Positions 1-6,580 of a stretch of DNA of 8,649 bases are shown piece after piece; the first letter of the stretch is position 1, and every line of letters begins with the position of its first letter. Source of the DNA: Candidatus Zhuqueibacterota bacterium 4484_188 (lineage in GTDB: Bacteria > Calditrichota > Calditrichia > RBG-13-44-9); assembly GCA_002049825.1 (NCBI GenBank), contig MVCZ01000066.1, forward strand, positions 1 through 8,649, given 5' to 3'. The position numbers and the translations under genes are program-made. The notes under the pieces are model-generated. The model was not told where the DNA came from, searched no databases, and worked only from the letters and a program-made list of their open reading frames with translations.

Positions 1-111
1 AACCGCAATCAGCAGTTCCAGACCGTTTTTGAATTTCAGCGCCAGCGGTGCCTCCGGGTAGATTCGTTCAAGTTGTGCAATCGTTTCATTGATTTTCTGT
101 TCGCCGGTCAT
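1..111 (-). CDS. nth: Endonuclease III, N-terminal fragment (runs off the left edge)
   Basis: Read on the minus strand from the ATG at 111, the 37 visible codons give a protein beginning MTGEQKINETIAQLERIYPE and continuing with ALKFKNGLELLIAV. The block L-K-F-K-N-x-x-E-L-L-I-A-V is the hallmark start of the first helices of endonuclease III, the base-excision-repair DNA glycosylase/AP lyase that removes oxidised pyrimidines. The helix-hairpin-helix, catalytic Lys/Asp and iron-sulfur cluster would lie outside the window. The start is supported by a GGAG motif eight bases upstream (plus-strand 120-123). The residues after KFKN are Gly-Leu where many homologues have Pro-Phe or Pro-Leu, a mild variation. 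The gene diverges from the TPR gene on the other side of a 314-base spacer. The identification rests on a short conserved block, so a related HhH-GPD glycosylase is possible but less likely. Confidence 0.8.
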   Translation of the reverse strand, partial: MTGEQKINETIAQLERIYPEAPLALKFKNGLELLIAV

Positions 112-202
112 ATTATTCACTCCAACATTTTTTCAATCGAAATTAGCAAACACTGCCGGAAAAATGCAAGCAAAATGAAAAGGGCGATTTTAGATTTCTT
201 TT

Positions 203-316
203 TCAGGTGCGTTTATTGTCACCGAAATCGGCGAAGCGGTTTTGGTAACCAACACACTTGTTCAGGAGATCACTACGTTTATTTCCTGAACAATCAATCT
301 TTTTCGGCAATTCCAT
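203..316 (-). CDS. Possible 37-codon small ORF upstream of nth
   Basis: On the minus strand an ATG at 316 opens 37 codons ending in TGA at 203-205. The product starts MELPKKID and is hydrophilic and basic, with two cysteines (residues 9 and 21) and no membrane segment or motif I recognise. A strong GGGAGG sits just before it. It is too close to the ATG (one base) but well placed, seven bases, for an in-frame TTG two codons later (310), which would give 35 codons. The stop lies 91 bases before the nth start on the same strand, so it could be a leader ORF cotranscribed with nth. Against it: the plus strand in the same register is equally codon-like, and there is no homology evidence. Treat it as a candidate only. 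Confidence 0.27.
   Translation of the reverse strand: MELPKKIDCSGNKRSDLLNKCVGYQNRFADFGDNKRT
258..293. repeat. Perfect 10-bp inverted repeat (possible operator or hairpin)
   Basis: TTGTTCAGGA at 258-267 is mirrored exactly by TCCTGAACAA at 284-293 with 16 bases between. The geometry fits either a two-site operator for a dimeric regulator in a divergent promoter region, or an RNA hairpin. A T-run (299-303, followed by CGG) lies a few bases beyond the right arm on the plus strand, giving it a faint terminator look, but the loop is large and no gene on the plus strand ends just before it. Confidence 0.4.
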
Positions 317-425
317 ACCTCCCTCTGTTGCTTTTGATTTGCATCGCACCTAAAGCGGAATTATCTTTCAATGCTGGTTTTCAGGAAAGTCGTAATTTAA
401 AATGAAAGAGAAAGCAGGAAATTGA

Positions 426-2003
426 TTGTCCGGTAATTTTCAAAACAGGCGGCTGCGCAATTACCTTTTACTGGTACGGGAATTTCGTACCCAGCAATTG
501 TGGGACAAGGCAGTACAAACCCTGGAACAGGCTTTGGAGGAATTTTCCGAAAATCCTGTTTTGATAATAGTGCTTGCCGATACCTATTTTAAAATGGGGT
601 CACAAGTTCACGCACAGCAAACCTTGCGGGAGTTGGTCAGGGTTGCCCCGGAAAACGGCTATTTGAATTACCTGATTGCCCGCAGTGCCGCCCGGTCGGG
701 AAAAACGGAACTGGCAGACCGCTACTATCGCTCGGCGCTGCGGAAAGGAACCGCCCGAAAACTCGTTTTGCAAAGTTACATTTCCTTTTTGTTAAAACAG
801 AAAAACGCCGAGCGAGCTTTGCAGGAATTGGAAATGTATAAACGCCGGCTTCAGTATCAGGGTTGGTTCACGCTGCTGCTGGCAGATGTGTTGGTCGCAG
901 CGGGAAAAAAGGTTCAGGCGTTGCGTTTGCTGAATCGCGCCATGAAACGCTCTTTCCGAAAAGATGTTTTCCTGAGATATCTGCAAATAAAATACCTGGT
1001 GGATGAGCAGGAGCCGCTGGTTACCTATCATTTTTTACGCAAGCAAATGCCCAGGCTCCCGGACCTGGAAGAGGCGGATTTACGGGAGCTGCACATAAAG
1101 TATTTGATTCACCGGCAAAACTGGAAAGAGGCGGAGAAAAGCATTATTTCTTACATCCATTTGACCCCGGACAAACTACACTGGACCAGGCGGCTGCTCG
1201 ATTTAAAGGAAGCTACCGGGTACTGGGATGAATTCGAGGAAATTGCCGTAAAATATTTCCTGGGAAATCCGTCTGATTTTGACGTCGCTCACCGCCTGGA
1301 GCAATTCCTGATAAATCGGTTTCGCCTGCCGGACTGGTTCGAATTACTCCGAAAAACATTTGTTCGCCACCCGGTCGATCCGGCTTTCTTTCGCTATCTT
1401 CGCCTGTTTTACCAAAAAAGGGACTGGTTGCAAAATAGCCACCTTTCGCTCGAATCTTACCTGGCACAAGTGGCTGTGCTGCAGGTTGAAGCGCCGGACA
1501 ATCGCATTTCCGGATGGCAAAAAATTCCCCGCTATGTTCTGGAGTATCTCGTTTTTTACCTGAATTTTACCAATCGCCTTCTTTCCCCGGAAGAACTGTT
1601 TGGAAAGATTGTTCAGGTTCAGGACGGAAATCCCAGGCTGCTTCCTTTCGATGAAAATGATTTAAAACAAGTGTATCCGCAATGGGTTTTTGCCATCCAT
1701 TTTTATTTTGTTTTTAAAAAAGCTGTTCAGGTACGGCTGATGTTTCATCCGGATTTGTTCCATCAGTACGGTGTGGGGGTGGTGCTGAAATTTCCCCGCC
1801 AACTGCTGGCAATTGATGTTTCGCCGCTGCTGCGGCACAATAGCGATTTCGGGCAAGAGTGGTTCAAATTGGTGAATATGAAAATATTGCGCTGGCCGCC
1901 AAACTATCGACCGAAACAGACACTGAACGGTTTCCGCTATTTTAATGAGCAGGATATCCAGCCGATTTTTTCGCTGATTAAATCGCAAGTGCCCGCTAAA
2001 TAA
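426..2003 (+). CDS. TPR-repeat protein of unknown function
   Basis: This is a 525-residue soluble protein without signal peptide or membrane segments, so probably cytoplasmic. Roughly residues 10-180 form consecutive 34-residue-like helical pairs with TPR spacing (small residues and Pro at turns, for example around A29-A36, P44 and A128-A131), and weaker helical repeats continue to about residue 320. TPR arrays mediate protein-protein contacts. The last 170-200 residues, rich in Phe/Tyr/Trp and with long hydrophobic strands, match no family I can name. The start is a TTG at 426, immediately after an in-frame TGA (423-425), with AGGA at 416-419 six bases upstream. No ATG is available before about residue 57, which would cut the first repeat. 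It is followed 13 bases later by the PLP enzyme gene, which implies cotranscription. Its partner and role cannot be told from sequence. Confidence 0.85.
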   Translation: MSGNFQNRRLRNYLLLVREFRTQQLWDKAVQTLEQALEEFSENPVLIIVLADTYFKMGSQVHAQQTLRELVRVAPENGYLNYLIARSAARSGKTELADRYYRSALRKGTARKLVLQSYISFLLKQKNAERALQELEMYKRRLQYQGWFTLLLADVLVAAGKKVQALRLLNRAMKRSFRKDVFLRYLQIKYLVDEQEPLVTYHFLRKQMPRLPDLEEADLRELHIKYLIHRQNWKEAEKSIISYIHLTPDKLHWTRRLLDLKEATGYWDEFEEIAVKYFLGNPSDFDVAHRLEQFLINRFRLPDWFELLRKTFVRHPVDPAFFRYLRLFYQKRDWLQNSHLSLESYLAQVAVLQVEAPDNRISGWQKIPRYVLEYLVFYLNFTNRLLSPEELFGKIVQVQDGNPRLLPFDENDLKQVYPQWVFAIHFYFVFKKAVQVRLMFHPDLFHQYGVGVVLKFPRQLLAIDVSPLLRHNSDFGQEWFKLVNMKILRWPPNYRPKQTLNGFRYFNEQDIQPIFSLIKSQVPAK

Positions 2004-2016
2004 CCCTGGAGAAAAA

Positions 2017-3153
2017 ATGATGAATTGGGATCACTATCGAAACCTTTTCCCGCATCTTTCACATCAAATTTATTTTAACCATGCCGGAATTTCACCGATG
2101 AATACCCGTTCACAGACCGCGCTGGAAGAATTCTACCGCAAGCGCCTGGACGAGGATATCGAGTTTTGGCCGGAGGCTATTGAGCGGAAACAATTGCTGA
2201 AGGAACGAATCGGGCAGCTTATCAATGCCCCGGCAGAAAATATTGCACTGGTGGGCAATACATCTGCCGGGTTGAATGTTCTGGCACTTGGGCTTGACTG
2301 GAAGCCCGGCGACCGGATTCTGCTGAACGATTTCGAATTCCCATCAAATGTAGTTCCGTTTATCAACTTGCAGCGAAAAGGTGTGGAAGTCGATTTTGTG
2401 CATCACCGGGAAGGAAGGATTGAAATCGAAGACCTGGTGAAAAATCTACATCACCGCACTCGACTGGTCTCCATCAGTTTTGTGGAATTTCTGAACGGCT
2501 TTAAAAACGATTTAACCGCCATCGGTGAAATTTGCCGGGAACGCGGAATCATTTTTGCAGTGGACGCTATCCAGGGGCTTGGTGCGCTGCAAATGAACAT
2601 GTCGGAAATGCGGATTGATTTTTTAGCCAGCGGCGGTCACAAGTGGCTGATGTGGCCGGCCGGACTGGGTTTTGTGTACATTGCCCCGCATATCTTTAAA
2701 CAGGTTTACCCCGCCCAGGCGGGCTGGCTGAGTGTGAAAACACCCTGGGAGTTTTTTAATTACCGGCAAGAATTTGCCCCGGACGCGCAGCGTTTCGAGC
2801 CGGGCACGTTTAATACCGGCGGTGTGATTGCCGCTACTGCCACAGTGGAAATGATGCTGGAAATCGGTGCGCAGAATATTCAAAAAAAGGTGCTGGGAAA
2901 CACGGAATACTTGATTGGCAAATTGCAAGACGCCGGGATGCGCATTTTTACCGATACCCGTCCGGAACATCGCTCGGCAATTGTAACCTTCGAACACCCG
3001 CAAGCCGAGGCGTTGTTCGATTTTTTCAAGAAGAACCGGATTACCGTCTCGTTGCGCGAGGGCAGAATTCGGGTCTCGCCGCACTTTTACAACAACCGGG
3101 ATGATATAGATGTGTTTCTTCAGACGATGAAAAAATTTAAACCGAATCTTTAA
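2017..3153 (+). CDS. Class V (fold-type I) PLP-dependent aminotransferase-like enzyme
   Basis: A 378-residue protein of full family length. Recognisable parts in order: the N-terminal Y-F-N-H-A-G-I-S-P (19-27), T-S-A-G-L-N cofactor-phosphate loop (82-87), F-E-F-P-S-N (106-111), V-D-A-I-Q-G (182-187) with D183 expected to contact the pyridine nitrogen and Q186 the ring oxygen, and S-G-G-H-K-W (205-210) with K209 as the Schiff-base lysine. R-F-E-P-G-T follows near 265-275. These place it in the SufS/CsdA, isopenicillin-N-epimerase and kynureninase superfamily. The catalytic cysteine loop of SufS/CsdA is absent: the stretch before R-I-R-V-S-P-H-F-Y-N has no Cys, and the only Cys (173) lies elsewhere, so desulfurase activity is unlikely and the substrate is unknown. 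Two ATGs (2017, 2020) follow TGGAG at 2007-2011 and either may start it. It sits 13 bases after the TPR gene. Confidence 0.88.
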   Translation: MMNWDHYRNLFPHLSHQIYFNHAGISPMNTRSQTALEEFYRKRLDEDIEFWPEAIERKQLLKERIGQLINAPAENIALVGNTSAGLNVLALGLDWKPGDRILLNDFEFPSNVVPFINLQRKGVEVDFVHHREGRIEIEDLVKNLHHRTRLVSISFVEFLNGFKNDLTAIGEICRERGIIFAVDAIQGLGALQMNMSEMRIDFLASGGHKWLMWPAGLGFVYIAPHIFKQVYPAQAGWLSVKTPWEFFNYRQEFAPDAQRFEPGTFNTGGVIAATATVEMMLEIGAQNIQKKVLGNTEYLIGKLQDAGMRIFTDTRPEHRSAIVTFEHPQAEALFDFFKKNRITVSLREGRIRVSPHFYNNRDDIDVFLQTMKKFKPNL

Positions 3154-3326
3154 TTGCCGATGATTTACACAGGTTGCCACGTATCAAATTCTGTAACGAT
3201 TTTAAGATTTACCATCCCAGCCGCGAGGTTTTACCTGTTGAGAGAAAATTCATTTGCAGATTTTAATTTTTTATTTAAATTGAGAACGGTTTAATAAAGA
3301 AGAATCCCCAAACCTGGAGTGTTGAA
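3154..3326. promoter_or_regulatory. Spacer before the cyclase gene, probable promoter region
   Basis: These 173 non-coding bases separate the TPR/PLP unit from the cyclase gene. The part from about 3240 to 3300 is strongly AT-rich, as expected for a promoter, but I could not find a convincing -35/-10 pair. No clear terminator hairpin for the upstream unit is visible. CTGGAG at 3314-3319 is the ribosome binding site of the next gene. Confidence 0.35.
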
Positions 3327-5235
3327 ATGAAACAGAGTCCGCTGAAAAAAATTCTTAAAGGTGCCCTGGTGGGATTAGTAAGTGGCTTTTTCATTTGGGT
3401 GTTGTCCGAAACGCTTCTGCACCAACTTTTCTTTCGCATGGAAGCGCAGACCTACGACTGGCGCCTGAAACGGGTGCTGGAGCCTCGCAAAAACCCGATT
3501 GACGACATTGTGATTATCGATGTGGATGAGCGCAGTGTAAAAAAACTGGGCAGTTACCACCAGTGGCCCCGAACCTACTGGGAAACGATGATTAAAAATT
3601 TAAAACAAGCGGGCGTGTCTATCGTGGGTACTGACTTTATTTTCGATCCTGACCGCCGGCATCCGGATGAAGATAAGGCATTTCAGCAAGCAATACGGGA
3701 ATCGGGTATCGTGTGCAGCGCTCTCTATTTTGTGGAGGCGGATACGGAGAATTTCCAACCGGCAATGACCAGCGAGCCGGAGGGATTGGATTACCGGAGA
3801 TTTATCTACCAGGTGCCTGAGCCGCTTTTTCAGAATTTAATCCGCCAGGATCGCCTGGAACCGGCAGACCCCAGTTTCCTGAACGCCAGCTACACCGCCG
3901 GGTTTGTCAACCTGTTTCCCGACCCCGACGGCGTTTTGCGGCGCATCCCGCTGTTCCTGCGGTTCAATCAAAATGTTTATCCCGCTTTTGCATTTCAAAT
4001 TGCCCTGAAATTACTGAATGCCCGGGGTTTTGACTACAATCGAAGTCATTCCCGGCTTGTACTGAAAACGGATAATAAACCACCGGTTGAGATTCCGATT
4101 GACAAATACGGACAAATGCTGATTAATTACGAAGGCGGTTTCAAAACCTTCCGCTACATTTCATTTTATGATGTGCTGATGAATTTTGCACCGCCCGAAT
4201 TTTTTAACGGAAAAGTAGTGCTTATCGGTTCTTCGCTCACCGGGTTGTTCGATTTGCGAGCTATTCCGCTGCAGGGCATTTTCCCCGGCGTGGAAGTGAA
4301 TGCAAATGTGGTGTACCAGATTCTTAACAATAAATTTATCTTTCGTTTATCCGACCTGTCAAATTTTCTTTTTATTATGCTGATTGGATTAATCTCCGGT
4401 ATTCTTTTAATGTATCCCAAACCACTGGCAAGCATTATTTTTACTATCATTTTGCTTATTCTGGCAAGTATAGCCGGAATGTGGTTCCTGGAATCCTATC
4501 GTTACTGGCTGCCGGTTACCGCCCCGATTTTTACCATTCTTATTACATTCGCTTCTACCTATATCTACCGCTATATTTTTGAAGAGCGGGATAAACGTCG
4601 GATTAGAAAAACCTTTTCGCACTATGTTTCTTCTTCGGTGGTTGATGTGGTGTTGAAAAATCCTGAGAAGTTGAAGCTGGGCGGGGAGAAAAAGGTTTGC
4701 ACTGCCTTGTTTTCCGATGTTGCCGGGTTTACTACTATTTCGGAAAAACTGGAGCCGGAAGCCCTGGTTGCGCTTTTAAATGAATACCTGACAGATATGA
4801 CTGACATTGTTTTCGAATACAATGGGATGCTCGACAAATACGAAGGCGATGCGATTATGGCGGTTTTCGGTGCACCGATTGAGCTGCCGGACCACGCGGA
4901 ATTAGCCTGTTTGTCAGGGCTGAAAATGCAAAAGCGCCTGGCGGAACTGCGGGAAAAATGGAAAAAGGAAGGCAAACCGGAACTGCGCGCCAGGATCGGA
5001 ATTAACTCCGGCGAGATGGTCGTGGGAAACATGGGCTCGCACACCCAACAAACTCTACGACACCGCTATTATGATTGGCGAGAACACCTACGAACTGGTG
5101 AAGGACAAATTCCTGACCCGACCGCTGGATATGCTGCGGGTGAAAGGAAAGAAAAAACCGGTGAAGGTGTACGAGCTTATTGCCACCAAAGACGAAACGA
5201 TGTCGCCGGAATTCAGGGATGCCAGGAATTTATGA
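3327..5235 (+). pseudogene. CHASE2-domain membrane adenylate/guanylate cyclase, broken by an internal deletion
   Basis: Residues 1-573 read normally. There is an N-terminal membrane helix (about 12-27), then an extracytoplasmic CHASE2 sensor (about 35-335, with Y-D-W-R-L-K and D-I-V-I-I-D-V-D-E-R-S). Three membrane helices follow (346-363, 367-388, 395-416), then a class III cyclase domain with both metal aspartates (D464 in F-S-D-V-A-G-F, D508 in K-Y-E-G-D) and base-contacting K504. Such enzymes make a cyclic nucleotide in response to an external signal. After G-N-M-G-S-H-T the frame fails at 5045/5047. The expected R-F-D-Y-T-V-M-G-D-A-V-N-L-A-S-R-L-E-G-A is missing, and reading resumes one base later with NKLYDTAIMIGENTYELVKD to a stop at 5233-5235. 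The loss equals about 59 bases and removes the second substrate-selecting Asp and the catalytic Asn and Arg. The original frame instead runs through 80 nonsense residues to 5288. The start has GGAG seven bases upstream. A real pseudogene or an assembly error are both possible. Confidence 0.85.
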
Positions 5236-5378
5236 ACAACCCGCCCAGCGACGATTGGGACGGTGTGTTCGTGATGAAAACAAAATGAACCGGCGGAACC
5301 GGAAAAATCGGTATCTACCGGGCGCTTTGTTTTGACAGGATTAACAAGATTAACGGGATATATAAAAGGATGTACTAC

Positions 5379-5420
5379 TTATCCTCACACAAAATAAAAG
5401 CGCTCTTTGTGTGAGGATAA
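5379..5420. terminator. Perfect 15-bp hairpin, possible two-way terminator
   Basis: TTATCCTCACACAAA (5379-5393) is mirrored exactly by TTTGTGTGAGGATAA (5406-5420) around a 12-base loop that itself contains the palindrome AGCGCT. The position between convergent genes suits a bidirectional terminator. It lacks a clean T-tract on either side, so it may instead be the structural core of the surrounding MITE-like element. Confidence 0.5.
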
Positions 5421-5442
5421 ATTCAGGTTAGTATCAATTTTA

Positions 5443-5457
5443 TAGTAGATTCTACTA
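5443..5457. repeat. Short perfect palindrome
   Basis: TAGTAGA and TCTACTA flank a single central T, giving a 15-base near-continuous palindrome inside the MITE-like element. It could be a protein-binding site or simply part of the element's folded structure. Confidence 0.35.
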
Positions 5458-5516
5458 AGAGTGGAAAATCGGTTAGCTTATTCGGTTCATCCTGTCAAAA
5501 TAAAAGAAAGGATATC

Positions 5517-6178
5517 TCACACAATCTTGCGGGAAAAAATCGGAAGCGGGTCGTCGATTGCCATCGGTTCACGAATCCAGAACGGTTCGCCGTATTTTAC
5601 GCCTGCCATCCAGCCGAAATGCCGCGCCCGGAATTCTACCGATTCCATAAACCAGTTGGAGGACGAAATAAAAGTCTGTTCCTCGGGCCATTCCGGGTTG
5701 TAAAATTGCGACTGATACGCTTTTAGTGCCCGGAATTTTGTTTCAAATTCCTCGCTGATATCTATCACATATAAAACCCGGAAGGGGCGGTGAGGTGACA
5801 GGTCGGGCAGCTTCTTTTTTAAACCGGCGTAAAAGCATCCCTCGGTAATCAGTTGACCGGCGTGGATGTGGTCCGGGTGCCGGTCGTCCCGGAAAGGTGC
5901 CAACACCAGCGCCGGGCGTAGTGCCCGGACTTCACGTATGATCTTTTCCAGGTTTTCCTCGTTCACCTCGATGTTTCCGTCAGGAATTTTCAGATTCCTC
6001 CGTAAATCCACTTTTAGGATTTGCGCTGCCTCATCCGATTCTTTGTAACGCTGTTCCACCGTGCAGCGGTTTTGTAACCAAGATTTTTCATTTTAAACAG
6101 CGTACCGCCGCAGCCCAGTTCCACGTCGTCCGGATGGGCGCCAAATGCTAACACGTCGATTTTATCTTTATTTTTCAT
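5517..6178 (-). pseudogene. bshB1: Bacillithiol biosynthesis deacetylase BshB1, broken by an internal deletion
   Basis: BshB1 is a cytoplasmic zinc-dependent PIG-L/LmbE-family enzyme that deacetylates GlcNAc-malate, the second step of bacillithiol synthesis. The ATG at 6178 opens 38 good codons containing F-G-A-H-P-D-D-V-E-L-G-C-G-G-T (zinc residues H15 and D18), ending G-Y-K-T-A at 6065. The family's next block, about 13 residues resembling V-V-D-L-T-R-G-E-x-G-T-R-G, is absent. Reading resumes in another frame at 6062 with T-V-E-Q-R-Y-K-E-S-D-E-A-A and continues to the TGA at 5517, including D-D-R-H-P-D-H (third zinc histidine) and A-Y-Q-S-Q-F. The loss corresponds to about 37 bases. The original frame stops about 17 codons later; the downstream part could start only at GTG 6059, without the first zinc site. 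Restored length would be about 232 residues, normal for BshB1. GGAT nine bases upstream is a modest ribosome site. No bshA or bshC is in view. Confidence 0.85.
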
Positions 6179-6374
6179 TTTTGTCTATCCGCCTGTCGTA
6201 TTCATTGGATTTATGGTGAGTTGTGGATTGCATTTCCAATTCTGCTCTGTGCAGAAATACATTCCCCGGTGTCCATCCGGAGAATTTCTAAAGAACCCCT
6301 TCGAAGGACTAAAAACTATATTCATCTTCATATTTCCCGACTTAAAGAAGCTGTGTAAAAACGGCGATGCACAT

Positions 6375-6437
6375 GTCGCTCCCGTGTGGGCAGGAATCCA
6401 TAACTTCTAGATTTTCATCGGTTCCCGATCAGGACGG
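6375..6437. repeat. Degraded intergenic hairpin repeat
   Basis: GTCGCTCCCGTGTGGGCAGG at the left and GGTTCCCGATCAGGACGG at the right resemble a worn copy of the widespread intergenic repeat type whose consensus is a pair of TCCCG...GCGGGAAT hairpin arms followed by ATCCA. Both halves have several departures from a perfect hairpin. This is recognition by pattern memory and is uncertain. Confidence 0.3.
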
Positions 6438-6463
6438 CAAAAATAAATTCCTTTTATTTTTGC
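6437..6463. terminator. AT-rich perfect hairpin, possible terminator for prs
   Basis: GCAAAAATAAA (6437-6447) pairs exactly with TTTATTTTTGC (6453-6463) around a five-base loop. The 3' arm is T-rich on both strands, as in weak bidirectional terminators. It lies about 220 bases past the prs stop on the minus strand. The stem has only two G-C pairs, so its termination strength is doubtful. Confidence 0.3.
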
Positions 6464-6524
6464 ATCTTCATACAGCCTCTGAATTCCCGGGAAACAATTT
6501 GATTTTTTGGATTTGGAATTTGTT

Positions 6525-6580
6525 TGCCTGCCTACCGATGCAGTCAGTCAGGCCTGCCTGGTGCTGCCGGCAGACAGGTT
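6525..6580. repeat. Palindromic GC-rich repeat patch
   Basis: The patch contains CCTGCCTG (6553-6560) facing CAGACAGG (6571-6578) with one mismatch, and the perfect palindrome CTGCCGGCAG (6564-6573), preceded by another GCCTGCCTACCG unit (from about 6527). It stands out in base composition from the AT-rich sequence on both sides and looks like a partly decayed dispersed palindromic repeat. Confidence 0.4.

Larger units (their letters stand above)
112..425. promoter_or_regulatory. Divergent intergenic region between nth and the TPR gene
   Basis: This spacer separates two genes that point away from each other, so it should hold promoters for both. It contains a perfect 10-bp inverted repeat (258-267 / 284-293) and a minus-strand small ORF (203-316), listed separately. 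A weak sigma70-like pair facing the TPR gene can be read as TTGCAT (339-344), a 17-base gap and TATCTT (362-367), but it matches consensus poorly and is only a suggestion. The segment 194-289 looks codon-structured on both strands in the same register (many purine-N-pyrimidine triplets), which could mean a real small gene on one strand or a gene remnant. Confidence 0.45.
5330..5500. mobile_element. MITE-like intergenic element with terminal inverted repeats
   Basis: The ends are TTTTGACAGGATTAAC (from 5330) and, inverted, GTTCATCCTGTCAAAA (to 5500): 12 perfect bp at the tips, then 15 of 16 overall. Inside are a short direct repeat (AGGATTAAC then AAGATTAAC), a perfect 15-bp hairpin at the centre and a 15-base palindrome at 5443-5457. 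Nothing in it is coding. This is the build of a non-autonomous miniature inverted-repeat element or a dispersed intergenic repeat; the GACAGGATTAAC tip resembles repeats I recall from intergenic regions of several environmental bacterial phyla. I see no target-site duplication at its edges. It lies between the 3' ends of two convergent genes. Confidence 0.5.

Noticed and set aside
194..289. Plus-strand 31-codon frame with protein-like text (A-F-I-V-T-E-I-G-E-A-V-L-V-T-N)
   Set aside because: It has no start codon or ribosome site and is in the same codon register as the minus-strand small ORF, so it is likely its mirror; it could be a gene remnant but cannot be supported.
73..405. Plus-strand open frame of 110 codons over the nth start and the divergent spacer
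   Set aside because: It overlaps the well-supported nth start in antisense, has no ribosome site, odd composition and no recognisable domain.
2623..3180. 185-codon minus-strand frame
   Set aside because: It is antisense to the PLP enzyme, including its K209 motif region, and shows no family features.
4622..5044. 140-codon minus-strand frame
   Set aside because: Serine-rich shadow of the cyclase catalytic domain.
5047..5288. The in-frame C-terminal tail of the cyclase as a novel 80-residue domain
   Set aside because: The next frame over the same bases gives the exact expected end of a cyclase domain (ENTYELVKD, RVKGKKKPVKVYEL), so the tail is frameshift nonsense.
5330..5460. CRISPR-like or satellite array
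   Set aside because: Only two short imperfect direct units are present, with no regular repeat-spacer pattern and no cas genes.
5517..6059. A short stand-alone PIG-L protein starting at GTG 6059
   Set aside because: The missing N-terminal zinc motif is present just upstream in another frame, so this is a broken bshB1 rather than a short family.
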